The notes: a model not told the origin generated them from the sequence alone. Shown: positions 1 to 6,195, counted from the first letter of the stretch. The stretch: DNA of 7,449 nt from Methanodesulfokora sp964525965 (GCA_964525965.1 CAZGKA010000059.1:1-7449), one strand, 5' to 3'. Numbers and translations: made by a program.

Positions 1-2
1 GA

Positions 3-296
3 TGTGGAGTTCTCGAGGGAGCTACCTTAAGCCTGAGAGCTGAAGGAAATAAGATAATCGTTATCTACAAGCAAGGCGCCTCGAACCCCTGTGCCCAGTT
101 CTACCTCAAGGGATACAGGGTATCACCAGGATCCGTGATCATCGAGCTGGGAACGACCTCGACCTCCGGGTTCTGCGTGCAGTGCGTGGGAGTGCTCACT
201 GCCGAGCTTACAGTGGGACCTCTGCCACCGGGAACCTATAGGGTCTGTGTCAACGAAGCCTGTGGAGTGATCAACCTCGCCTCAACTGAATCCTAA
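3..296 (+). CDS. C-terminal part of a cysteine-rich, probably exported beta-rich protein (5' end outside window)
   Basis: An open frame runs in from the left edge and ends at TAA 294-296, giving 97 visible residues. The family is not recognised. The visible part alternates hydrophobic and polar residues, as in beta-strands, and is rich in Gly, Ser, Thr and Val. It has six cysteines, at visible residues 1, 30, 58, 61, 82 and 87, which would suit disulfides in an extracytoplasmic domain. The last strand, around PPGTYRVCVNEACG (residues 75-88), resembles the closing strand of Ig-like or lipoprotein-type beta-sandwich modules. No membrane anchor is visible at the C-terminus, so any signal peptide would lie upstream of the window. 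The GT4 gene follows after 39 nt on the same strand. That this is a real gene is fairly secure; the exported location is inference. Confidence 0.72.
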   Translation, partial: CGVLEGATLSLRAEGNKIIVIYKQGASNPCAQFYLKGYRVSPGSVIIELGTTSTSGFCVQCVGVLTAELTVGPLPPGTYRVCVNEACGVINLASTES

Positions 297-299
297 AAC

Positions 300-305
300 T
301 TTTTT
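300..305 (+). terminator. T6 tract, possible archaeal terminator
   Basis: Six consecutive T residues begin four bases after the stop codon of the upstream gene. Archaeal transcription often ends in such T tracts without a hairpin. The next gene starts 30 nt further on with its own ribosome binding site, so this could instead be internal to an operon. Confidence 0.3.
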
Positions 306-335
306 GTGGGAAGGGGCTGGTTGCAGAGGTGTTGA

Positions 336-1358
336 ATGAAGATCCTCCTAGTGGCATCGAGGGTCTCAGGGATAGGTGGTGTAGCCCAGCACGTCTCCGA
401 GCTAGCGAAAAGATTGAGCGATATAGGAAACGATGTTGAAGTAGTCTCCACGGAGAACACACCCTACATAAACATCAGGAGGTTGAAGAACCCATCGTTC
501 GCCCTAGCAGCATCCCTCAAGATCCTGAGGAAACGGTGCGATGTGGTTCACGTGCATGGAGGGTTGAACTCCATTATGCTGCCCTTAGCCAAGGCTGAGA
601 GAAGGATCCTCACCCTTCACGGCATATACTCCAGATCCGTCGGGATCGTGCATGGCGGGCTCCTCGGAAGGGCATCGCAAAGGTTCGAGAAGCTGATGTT
701 CAACAAAGCTGATGTTGTAACAGCCGTATCCAAGGCGGCAGCGGAGTACTACACTGAGAAGCTTGGAAGGGAGGTCCTTCATATACCCAACGCCATAGAC
801 CTCTCGATAGTTCCGAGGGAGGGCAGAAGATTCGGAGACAAGCAGATAACCTTCGTTGGAAGATTGTCCAGAGAAAAGGGGGTCGATGTCCTCATCAGGG
901 CAGTGGATAAGCTGAGAAGCGATTGTGGAATAAGGTGCACCTTGGTCATAGTTGGAGATGGGCCCGAGAGATCTAATCTTGAGAGCATCGCCCCAAAGGA
1001 GACAAGATTCCTCGGATTTCTGCCCAGAGAGGAGGCCCTCAAGGTCGTCAGGGGATCGGACGTGTTTGTCCTCCCGTCCAGGTACGAGGGCCTCAGCACC
1101 TCTCTCCTCGAGGCGATGGCGTGCGGGATTCCCGTCGTCGCCACAAGAGTCGGAGGAAACTCTGAGCTCATCGTGGATGGAGAAAATGGGTTTCTGGTTG
1201 AACCCGACGACCCCGAGGACTTAGCAGATAAGATCTCGTTAATTTTAAGTGATGAGAACTTGGCGAGGAGGCTTGGATCCGCCGGAAGGAGGATCGTGGA
1301 GGATGCCTACAGCTGGGACGTCGTCATCCAGAGGTACTTGAGGATTTACTCGAGGTGA
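336..1358 (+). CDS. GT4-family glycosyltransferase (GT-B fold)
   Basis: This 340-residue protein has the size and layout of a retaining, nucleotide-sugar-dependent GT4 enzyme. The N-terminal acceptor-side Rossmann domain (about 1-165) has the glycine-rich GIGGVAQHV loop at 12-20 and DVVHVHGG at 69-76. The C-terminal donor domain (about 170-335) has GRLSREKG at 175-182, GDGPER at 207-212 and the diagnostic EX7E pair E251/E259, followed by ACGIPVVAT and a GGNSE loop. No membrane segment is apparent, so it is probably cytosolic or peripheral. Expected roles are sugar transfer to a lipid-linked glycan, glycolipid or surface polysaccharide; donor and acceptor cannot be read from sequence. ATG 336 is preceded by GAGGTG (326-331), four bases away. 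Its last 13 nt overlap the convergent DUF6062-type gene. Confidence 0.93.
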   Translation: MKILLVASRVSGIGGVAQHVSELAKRLSDIGNDVEVVSTENTPYINIRRLKNPSFALAASLKILRKRCDVVHVHGGLNSIMLPLAKAERRILTLHGIYSRSVGIVHGGLLGRASQRFEKLMFNKADVVTAVSKAAAEYYTEKLGREVLHIPNAIDLSIVPREGRRFGDKQITFVGRLSREKGVDVLIRAVDKLRSDCGIRCTLVIVGDGPERSNLESIAPKETRFLGFLPREEALKVVRGSDVFVLPSRYEGLSTSLLEAMACGIPVVATRVGGNSELIVDGENGFLVEPDDPEDLADKISLILSDENLARRLGSAGRRIVEDAYSWDVVIQRYLRIYSR

Positions 1359-2011
1359 GGTCTCAGGAGGGATTTGAACTTCTCGATGAAGCTCCCGCTC
1401 CTTTCACGGCCGTCAACCCCTGTGAACACCTTCAGAGCTACTCTCCAAGAGGACAGCTCCTCCTCGGTCAGCTTCCCCCTTGAGGAGTAATCCCTCTTTT
1501 CTATGAATCCCTGAAGATCTCTCAGAAGACCCTCTATCTTCCTCATCTGAACCTGGTTCAACCAAGAGATGTGGGGTTTGAGCTTGAGGAAGTGTCTCAG
1601 ACAGAGGACAGCTGGTCCCCTCTCGTAGGCTTCTCGTATCACCTCGACCCTGGAGATGAACGTCCGGAGGTAGATGTCCTCGAGCTCCTTCATCAGGGAG
1701 CATACCGGACAGGGAGCCTCCTGCCTCACCTCCCCGCCAGAGAGATCATCCAAGACCTTCCTTGCCAGATCCTCGTACAGAACCGCGACCGCTATGGGAT
1801 CTATCTCAGGCTTGCTGAGAACTATTTCTGCAGCCAGATCGGAGTGTCTCCTGCAGAACCCCAAGCTCCTCTTCAGGGCGATGTGCACTTGGGGATCCAG
1901 AGGATGCTCGTAGAGCACGCTCTCTATGAAAGACCTCTCTCCCCTCTCCACCAGGGAGCATATGGGGCATCCCCTCGCCTTCATGACCCTGACCAGATCA
2001 GCGGAGAGCAT
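1346..2011 (-). CDS. DUF6062-type protein with duplicated CxxC...CxxH putative metal sites
   Basis: The 221-residue protein is mostly helical and contains two copies of one pattern. The first is C15-P-I-C18 then C53-R-R-H56; the second is C101-P-V-C104 then C137-L-R-H140. Spacing between the halves is nearly equal (34 and 32 residues), which points to an internal duplication, each unit probably binding zinc or another metal. Phrases such as CPICSLVERGE, LGFCRRHSDL and a Trp-Arg-containing C-terminal segment match my memory of the uncharacterised DUF6062 family, whose function is unknown. It is the second gene of a minus-strand unit, 19 nt after the RHH-like gene. A perfect GGAGGTGA (2036-2043) lies 24 nt before ATG 2011, inside the end of that upstream gene. 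This spacing is long and suggests translational coupling, or a start at Met10, just before the first CPIC. Cytosolic; no signal peptide. Confidence 0.85.
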   Translation of the reverse strand: MLSADLVRVMKARGCPICSLVERGERSFIESVLYEHPLDPQVHIALKRSLGFCRRHSDLAAEIVLSKPEIDPIAVAVLYEDLARKVLDDLSGGEVRQEAPCPVCSLMKELEDIYLRTFISRVEVIREAYERGPAVLCLRHFLKLKPHISWLNQVQMRKIEGLLRDLQGFIEKRDYSSRGKLTEEELSSWRVALKVFTGVDGRERSGSFIEKFKSLLRPHLE

Positions 2012-2030
2012 GTCCGCAGACGGCGTTTTC

Positions 2031-2579
2031 TCACTTCACCTCCGACGAGAGCTTCTTCTTGTACTTCTCGAGAAGTCTCTCCATCTCCTCGAGGAGATCA
2101 TCCTCAGCCTCGTACCTTTTCTCATTGAGATCCCTCTTGAGAGATGTGACGTATTCGTCTACGTACCTCTCAACGTTCTCCTTGTTTCTCCTGAGCTTCT
2201 CCTCATCTACCTTAAAGTTTGGATCGAGATCTCTCAGGAGCTTGTAGCAGATCTCCAGCTCGGACATTATGCTGCTTAGTATCAGCGTGAGCCTCCTCAT
2301 CTCCTCCATGACCTCCCTCAGCCTCAGCCGGTAGTAGAGGTAACGTCCTTCCACCTTCAACAGCCTGTAGGTGGTGTCCCAGACCTCCCTATCGTTTATG
2401 TTCTCCCCGTAGCTCTTTTCGAGGGTCCAGTACTTGTAACCCATTTTCACGAGCTCCTTTATGGCCTCCGCCCTGCTCTCCAAATTTTTGCTCTTCATGT
2501 AGTAGTCTAGGATGTCCTTTATCTCCTCCAAGGAGACCAATAGTTCCTCCTCGTTCTCACGTTTGCTCCTGAGCTTCAT
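2031..2579 (-). CDS. Ribbon-helix-helix-like N-terminus with long coiled-coil tail; putative DNA-binding protein
   Basis: The 182-residue, highly charged protein has two parts. Residues 10-50 (LLVSLEEIKDILDYY then SRAEAIKELVKMG at 35-47) resemble a ribbon-helix-helix DNA-binding domain: a short strand, a helix, and the typical S-R-x-E-A-I-x-E-L-V-x-x-G second helix. Residues 75-182 are predicted almost entirely helical, rich in Glu, Lys, Arg and Leu, and likely form coiled coils; a possible break falls at DLDPNF (117-122). I chose ATG 2579 because GGAGGT (2589-2594) lies nine bases upstream. The longer reading would begin at TTG 2612 and lacks such a site. The DUF6062-type gene follows after 19 nt, so the two are probably cotranscribed. 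DNA binding and regulation are inferred from the N-terminal resemblance; a purely structural coiled-coil protein is the alternative. Confidence 0.78.
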   Translation of the reverse strand: MKLRSKRENEEELLVSLEEIKDILDYYMKSKNLESRAEAIKELVKMGYKYWTLEKSYGENINDREVWDTTYRLLKVEGRYLYYRLRLREVMEEMRRLTLILSSIMSELEICYKLLRDLDPNFKVDEEKLRRNKENVERYVDEYVTSLKRDLNEKRYEAEDDLLEEMERLLEKYKKKLSSEVK

Positions 2580-2588
2580 TTCTGAGAG

Positions 2589-2594
2589 ACCTCC
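2589..2594 (-). promoter_or_regulatory. Ribosome binding site deciding the start of the RHH-like gene
   Basis: GGAGGT on the minus strand, nine bases before ATG 2579. It selects this ATG over the upstream in-frame TTG at 2612. Confidence 0.7.
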
Positions 2595-2642
2595 GCTGGT
2601 CCAGATACACAAATCAGGGAAGAGAAGCCAGAAAAGTTCAGT

Positions 2643-2946
2643 TCAGGCGCCGACCCGGCCTCCATTCATGACACCATGCACCTCCGTAGGCGTCATCAGC
2701 CGACCGATCGGTCGGCGGTTGGCCAGGGCGGACGCCATCGCCCAACAGGAGTTGATGAAGCTCCCGTATAAATTTTTTCCTAGAACTCCTCCAAGGGCTG
2801 AACCGGCCAGCCACTGAATCCAAACCTGTTTCTGCTCATCATGCAGTCTAACTTCAACGTCAGGTGTGTTGTCTGCTGTCCTAACATTGAGGAGTCCTAA
2901 GATCCAACGATCCTCTTCTCTCCGATGTTCTTATTTCTTCGGGCAA
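2643..2946 (-). pseudogene. Candidate frameshifted or decayed small ORF
   Basis: On the minus strand, one frame is open from 2930 down to TGA 2643-2645 (95 codons), but has no ATG, GTG or TTG in its first 50-odd codons. Its translation reads like protein (e.g. DVEVRLHDEQKQVWIQW, then a Gly/Ala-rich hydrophobic stretch). A good ribosome binding site GGAGGA (2951-2956) lies four bases before TTG 2944-2946. That TTG opens a different frame (LPEEIRTSERRGSLDL) which stops after 21 codons. A single +1 shift near 2895-2915 would join the two into a protein of about 100 residues. Arg codons CGC, CGA and CGG in its last third differ from the AGG/AGA habit of neighbouring genes. The family is not recognised. 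Alternatives are chance openness of noncoding DNA or a short remnant of a larger gene. Low confidence. Confidence 0.25.
2699..2716. repeat. Perfect 18-bp palindrome
   Basis: GCCGACCGATCGGTCGGC is identical to its reverse complement. As RNA it could form a 7-bp stem with a GATC loop; as DNA it is a symmetric site for a dimeric protein. It sits 120 nt upstream of the RHH-like gene start and inside the candidate decayed ORF. No function can be assigned from sequence. Confidence 0.6.
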
Positions 2947-3053
2947 TCGATCCTCCTTTCGGTGGTTCCCCTACCTTCGGGAGGGGAGCATCTACTCTAT
3001 ATCATTATTATAGAGGTGCTGTCGGAGATCTCGATTTAAAGTTTCAGCGGTTC
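2947..3053. other. Noncoding stretch with two inverted repeats upstream of the LpdD-like gene
   Basis: The gap between the RHH-like gene and the LpdD-like gene (2580-3064) holds no convincing intact gene. This part contains a GC-rich inverted repeat, TCCCCT (2967-2972) with AGGGGA (2982-2987). It also has an AT-rich one, CTCTATA (2995-3001) with TATAGAG (3009-3015). The latter ends 20 bp before the TATA-like element at 3035 and could be an operator. I found no tRNA, SRP RNA or RNase P RNA hallmark sequences here. Confidence 0.4.
3035..3040 (+). promoter_or_regulatory. TATA-like element for the LpdD-like gene
   Basis: TTTAAA is centred about 27 nt before the GTG at 3065. This is the normal TATA-to-start-site distance in archaea, so the transcript would begin at or just before the start codon. 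Confidence 0.45.
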
Positions 3054-3064
3054 ATGAGGGGCTT

Positions 3065-3436
3065 GTGGAGCGCATCTCAACGGGATCCGGTAGAGTTGAG
3101 GTCCACCTCTGGTGGAGGTTCGTAGGGGACGATCTGATCGTTTTCATAGGGGGGGGAAAGGAGCACATCGGCTCGGCCTCCATATGTGATGGAGAGCTCT
3201 GCACGGCCCGAAGAGGGGATCACATGGACTTCATCGTCTCCGATTCTGCTGCCCGGAGGATAAACAGGGAGCTAGGTCTGGCCGTCTGCGTCGTGTGCGG
3301 AATCCACGTAGACGACGCCTCGAAGGAGGAGATAGAGCAGCTCGTCAGGAACGCTGATGGGTGTGTGGGAAAGCTCATTGAGAGAATTCGTACCTGCGAC
3401 CGTAGATCTCAGAGAAGCAGTGATCCTCCGGTCTGA
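3065..3436 (+). CDS. LpdD-like (prenylated-flavin chaperone family) small protein
   Basis: The 123-residue protein matches the short archaeal proteins of the LpdD-like domain family. Landmarks are GDDLIVFIGGGKEHIGS at 21-37, the RGDHMD segment at 50-55, and the signature CGIHVDDASKEEIEQLVRNA at 78-97. LpdD partners a UbiD-type decarboxylase that uses prenylated FMN, so a role in handling or delivering that cofactor is plausible; no UbiD or UbiX gene is visible here. GTG 3065 is the only usable upstream start: the frame is closed by TAG 3011-3013 and has no earlier ATG, GTG or TTG. GAGGGG (3056-3061) lies three bases before it, unusually close, and the TATA spacing suggests a near-leaderless message. 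The tail after residue 109 (RTCDRRSQRSSDPPV) looks unlike the family and is antisense to the nitroreductase 3' end (62-nt overlap). Confidence 0.82.
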   Translation: MERISTGSGRVEVHLWWRFVGDDLIVFIGGGKEHIGSASICDGELCTARRGDHMDFIVSDSAARRINRELGLAVCVVCGIHVDDASKEEIEQLVRNADGCVGKLIERIRTCDRRSQRSSDPPV

Positions 3437-3917
3437 CCACCTTCCTCCCAGGAGTCTCAGCCGGATATCCGATCGTGACTATGGCCACAGGCCTCAGGTG
3501 GGGAGGAAGGTTCACCGCCCTGCTGACCTCCTCCTCGATGAACGCACCTATCCAGCAGGTCCCCAAGCCCAGAGCTGTGGCCGCTATGAGCATGTTCTCC
3601 GTGGCGGCAGCAGTGTCCTGTATGGAGTAAAGCTCCACTCCTCTTCTACCGTACGCTTTACCTATGGCCTCGAGGTCGGCGGCCACGACTACGACGACAG
3701 GAGCTTGGAGCACCTGAGATTGTCTGAGAGCCGCCCTGTAAAGAGCTTCCTTTCTAGCTCGATCCTTAACCACGATGAACCTCCAGCACCTCACGTCCCC
3801 GGCTGAGGGAGAGTGGACGGCAGCTAGGAGTATTTTTCTGATCTTATCCTCCTCCACAGGACGATCCTGATACCTCCTTATGCTTCTCCTTCTGAGAAGG
3901 GCTTCCAGCGCATCCAT
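3375..3917 (-). CDS. Nitroreductase-family FMN-dependent oxidoreductase
   Basis: At 180 residues this is a compact single-domain nitroreductase. The N-terminal RRRSIRRYQDRPV (about 9-21) supplies the FMN phosphate-binding arginines. HSPSAGDVRCWRFIVV (about 35-50) is the second flavin-contact region. AAATENMLIAATALGLGTCWIGAF (about 103-126) is the conserved core helix and strand, and IGYPAE (about 149-154) closes the domain. Members use NAD(P)H to reduce nitro compounds, quinones or enones, or act in cofactor dehalogenation or ring-cleavage; the substrate is not predictable. The protein is cytosolic and usually a homodimer. GTG 3920 and ATG 3917 are adjacent in frame; I prefer the ATG. The ribosome site is weak (GGGAG about 15 nt away). 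It lies downstream of the cysteine synthase gene on the same strand after about 67 nt, and its last 62 nt overlap the convergent LpdD-like gene. Confidence 0.9.
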   Translation of the reverse strand: MDALEALLRRRSIRRYQDRPVEEDKIRKILLAAVHSPSAGDVRCWRFIVVKDRARKEALYRAALRQSQVLQAPVVVVVAADLEAIGKAYGRRGVELYSIQDTAAATENMLIAATALGLGTCWIGAFIEEEVSRAVNLPPHLRPVAIVTIGYPAETPGRKVVRPEDHCFSEIYGRRYEFSQ

Positions 3918-3984
3918 CACTTAATCTCACAGCTCCCAGAAATTAACATTTCACCTCATGCGGATCACCTATCTGATCCAGTGA

Positions 3985-4881
3985 TCAGAGCATGCTGAGG
4001 TATCTGAACCCGCTGTCAGGGAATATAACCACTATCCTTCCTTTACCGAGCTTTTCAGCCACCTTGAGAGCGGCATGTATGGCAGCTCCTGAGCTGAGTC
4101 CGACGAAGAGGCCCTCCTCTGAGATGATCCTCTTCATGGACCTCAGGGCTTCCTCCCTCGTTACCTCGATGAGCTCGTCCACCAAACTGAGATCGAGCAC
4201 AGGAGGTCTGTAATTCGAATCCGTCACCCTGAGCAGCCCGTCTATCCCCTCACCTGAGGGCTCCACTCCAACAATCCTGACCGATGGAATCTCCTCCTTT
4301 AACCTCTTGGCGACGCCGGTTATCGTCCCTCCAGTTCCTATTCCTGAAACCAGGACGTCGAACTGGCCTGCCTGCTGCAGGATCTCCTCCGCTGTGACCT
4401 TGTAGTGGACCTCGACGTTAGCCCGATTTTCAAACTGATTGAGCAGGAAGTATCCCTTGCTCTCGCTCAGCTCCTTGGCCAGCCTTATGGCCTCGTACTC
4501 GTCATCTACCAGGATCACCTCGCCTCCCAGGACCTCTATTATCTTCCTCCTCTCGGGTGTCACCGTGCGCGGCATGACGACCTTGACCTTGTACCCCTTG
4601 AAGGTCCCGAGCATCGCCAGAGCTATGCCCGTGTTTCCGGAGGTGGCCTCCACGATGACGTCACCCCTGTTCAGCTTTCCGGACCTTTCGGCCTCCTCCA
4701 CTATCGCCTTAACCACCCTGTCCTTTATGGATCCGGAGGGGTTGAACATCTCCAGCTTGGCGAGTATCTCAACATTTTCGGGAGAGATATGGGTTAACTT
4801 GACCATTGGAGTGTTCCCTATCAGGTCAAGCAGGGTTCCCGCTCTCTGACGAGCTCCACCCATGTTCAGGTTCATGGACAT
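3985..4881 (-). CDS. PLP-dependent cysteine synthase (O-acetylserine/O-phosphoserine sulfhydrylase family)
   Basis: The 298-residue protein is a full-length fold-type II PLP enzyme. GNTPMVKL (22-29) is the family opening, NPSGSIKDR (47-55) carries the PLP-binding Lys53, and EATSGNTG (78-85) is the substrate loop. GIGTGGTITG (180-189) binds the PLP phosphate, GLSSGAA is at 261-267 and PDSGFRYLS at 288-296. The expected reaction is beta-replacement of O-acetyl-L-serine or O-phospho-L-serine by sulfide to give cysteine. A stand-alone cystathionine beta-synthase catalytic domain cannot be excluded. The loop usually reading like KIEGIGAGF is here GEGIDGLLRVTDSNYRPP (210-227), which may alter acceptor specificity. 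ATG 4881 fits a leaderless transcript: the TATA box is 27 nt upstream and no ribosome site precedes any of the three Met codons. Cytosolic. Confidence 0.93.
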   Translation of the reverse strand: MSMNLNMGGARQRAGTLLDLIGNTPMVKLTHISPENVEILAKLEMFNPSGSIKDRVVKAIVEEAERSGKLNRGDVIVEATSGNTGIALAMLGTFKGYKVKVVMPRTVTPERRKIIEVLGGEVILVDDEYEAIRLAKELSESKGYFLLNQFENRANVEVHYKVTAEEILQQAGQFDVLVSGIGTGGTITGVAKRLKEEIPSVRIVGVEPSGEGIDGLLRVTDSNYRPPVLDLSLVDELIEVTREEALRSMKRIISEEGLFVGLSSGAAIHAALKVAEKLGKGRIVVIFPDSGFRYLSML

Positions 4882-4903
4882 CCCTCTATCCGGCTGGGAG
4901 GTC

Positions 4904-4913
4904 TTTATAAAAA
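4904..4913 (-). promoter_or_regulatory. TATA box for the cysteine synthase gene (leaderless start)
   Basis: TTTTTATAAA on the minus strand is a strong archaeal TATA box centred about 27 nt before ATG 4881. The spacing predicts transcription starting at the ATG itself. It lies between the GT2 stop (4936) and this gene, so the two are probably transcribed separately. Confidence 0.7.
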
Positions 4914-4935
4914 GATCTCCGCCGGATAGGGCTGG

Positions 4936-6195
4936 CTAACGTTTGTTATCAGCCCTAACTTCTTCAGGGAAGGGTTTCTGTGGAACAGATCTCAGGGTCG
5001 TTCTGCCGGTCTTAGGGGTCTTCTCCCACTTCTTCGGCCACCTGAACATGACCTGAAGCACAGCTGAGAAAGCGGCAGCACTTTGAACCCCCCAGTAAGC
5101 ATAGATAGCAGGAATCCACAGAAACCTCCCGGGAACCCGAACGAATATCGTGAGCAGAGTCCCTAAGAGAGTGATCAATGCCAAGAAGATCAGAGAAGTC
5201 AGCCTGTAGGCCAGCCTGACGGCCCCGGATATGAAGGGCACTGGGAGGATCGAGAGGATGGCTCCGAGAGCCACAACCAGGAAGATGGAGGCCATCCCCG
5301 CCGGTGTGGATAGAACCATCAGGGTGTCCAGCGAGATCAGGTCTCTCTTGGAGAGCAGTCTCCTGAGGGCACGTGGGATGAGCTCCACCCACCCCCTGAA
5401 CCACCTCATCCTCTGCTTGAAGAGCCTTCTGAGGGAGCTCGGGACCTCCTCCCACGTCTCGATGAACGGGACATGCTCTATCCTGGCGTTTATGTCGAGA
5501 AGTCTCAGGGAGATCTCCGCATCCTCGGCCAAGGCGCCCTCATCCCACCCTCCCAAGGACTCGATGACGCTCCTCCTTATGAACTGACAGCTGCCCGTGA
5601 GAGGTGTGAAGAGGCCTAGCTCCCTCCGACGCTGGTATGATCTGAACCTCGCCTCCTCCTCATAAGATTGAAGTAGAGTGAGGAGGTTTTCATCCTTGTT
5701 GAGCACGTGGGTCCATCCCTGAACGGCGTCCACACCTGGGACGAGGGCCTCAGCAACTTTCCTCAGAAGGTCTCTCGGAGGCACGCTGTCAGCATCTAAA
5801 ATGCCTATGACTTCTCCTCTCGCCTGTCTTATAGCTAAGTTCAGTGCAGCGGGTTTTCCCACTGATTTACTGCCCCTTATGTACCTCACGAGTTCCGGAT
5901 ACCTCCTAGCAAACCTCTCGCATATCTCAGGGGTTCTATCGGTGGAGCCGTCCTCGACCACTATGATCTCGTACCGGTCATAGTCCAGATCTACAAGCGT
6001 CTGGAGAGCGCGCTCGGCAACGCTCTCCTCGTTCTTCATCGGTATGATCAACGATATGAAGGGATTTTCGGGTGAATGCTCTCCGTTGGGAAGGGTCGTC
6101 TCCCTTCTAGGTTTGATCATTATGATCATGTTATAAAACACCCAGATCATCGTTCCGATCAACAGCGCCAGGGCCAAGACGTCGATCACGGTCAT
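4936..6195 (-). CDS. Membrane-bound GT2 glycosyltransferase, processive type
   Basis: This 419-residue inverting GT-A enzyme is inserted in the membrane. An N-terminal membrane helix (about 4-26) precedes the catalytic domain (46-270). That domain has ISLIIPMKNEE at 47-57, the nucleotide-binding VEDGSTDRT at 80-88, D-A-D at 134-136 for metal and donor binding, and GSCQFIRR at 201-208. The likely base is in AEDAEISLRL (223-232), and Q261-R-M-R-W265 is the (Q/R)xxRW motif of cellulose-synthase-like and N-acetylglucosaminyl transferases. Three or so further helices follow (about 294-318, 333-352, 359-383), then a basic tail with WPKKWEKTPKTGR, common in this group. The likely role is synthesis of a surface polysaccharide or glycolipid. 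ATG 6195 has only a weak site (GAAGGGA about six bases away). It is divergent from the deacetylase-fold gene. Confidence 0.93.
   Translation of the reverse strand: MTVIDVLALALLIGTMIWVFYNMIIMIKPRRETTLPNGEHSPENPFISLIIPMKNEESVAERALQTLVDLDYDRYEIIVVEDGSTDRTPEICERFARRYPELVRYIRGSKSVGKPAALNLAIRQARGEVIGILDADSVPPRDLLRKVAEALVPGVDAVQGWTHVLNKDENLLTLLQSYEEEARFRSYQRRRELGLFTPLTGSCQFIRRSVIESLGGWDEGALAEDAEISLRLLDINARIEHVPFIETWEEVPSSLRRLFKQRMRWFRGWVELIPRALRRLLSKRDLISLDTLMVLSTPAGMASIFLVVALGAILSILPVPFISGAVRLAYRLTSLIFLALITLLGTLLTIFVRVPGRFLWIPAIYAYWGVQSAAAFSAVLQVMFRWPKKWEKTPKTGRTTLRSVPQKPFPEEVRADNKR

Noticed and set aside
1571..2128. Plus-strand ORF of 185 codons
   Set aside because: It is antisense to the DUF6062-type and RHH-like genes, which have recognisable motifs and ribosome sites; this frame has neither.
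2580..2612. Longer start (TTG 2612) for the RHH-like gene
   Set aside because: It adds MCIWTSGGLSE without a ribosome site, whereas ATG 2579 has GGAGGT nine bases upstream.
2751..2816. Box C/D guide RNA (TTGATGA ... CTGA)
   Set aside because: The first box deviates from RTGATGA, and there is no proper D'/C' pair with usable guide spacing.
2638..2823. Minus-strand ORF of 61 codons in the divergent gap
   Set aside because: No ribosome site and composition typical of a shadow frame; the neighbouring minus frame is more protein-like.
2841..2900. Tiny plus-strand ORF ending CVVCCPNIEES
   Set aside because: Only 19 codons, no ribosome site; the Cys pair is likely chance.
2580..3064. tRNA, SRP RNA or RNase P RNA gene
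   Set aside because: No T-arm consensus with pairing stems and no conserved core motifs of these RNAs were found on either strand.
2925..3125. Plus-strand ORF of 66 codons starting at ATG 2925
   Set aside because: It has no ribosome site, runs through inverted repeats and a TATA-like element, and overlaps the better-supported LpdD-like gene in another frame.
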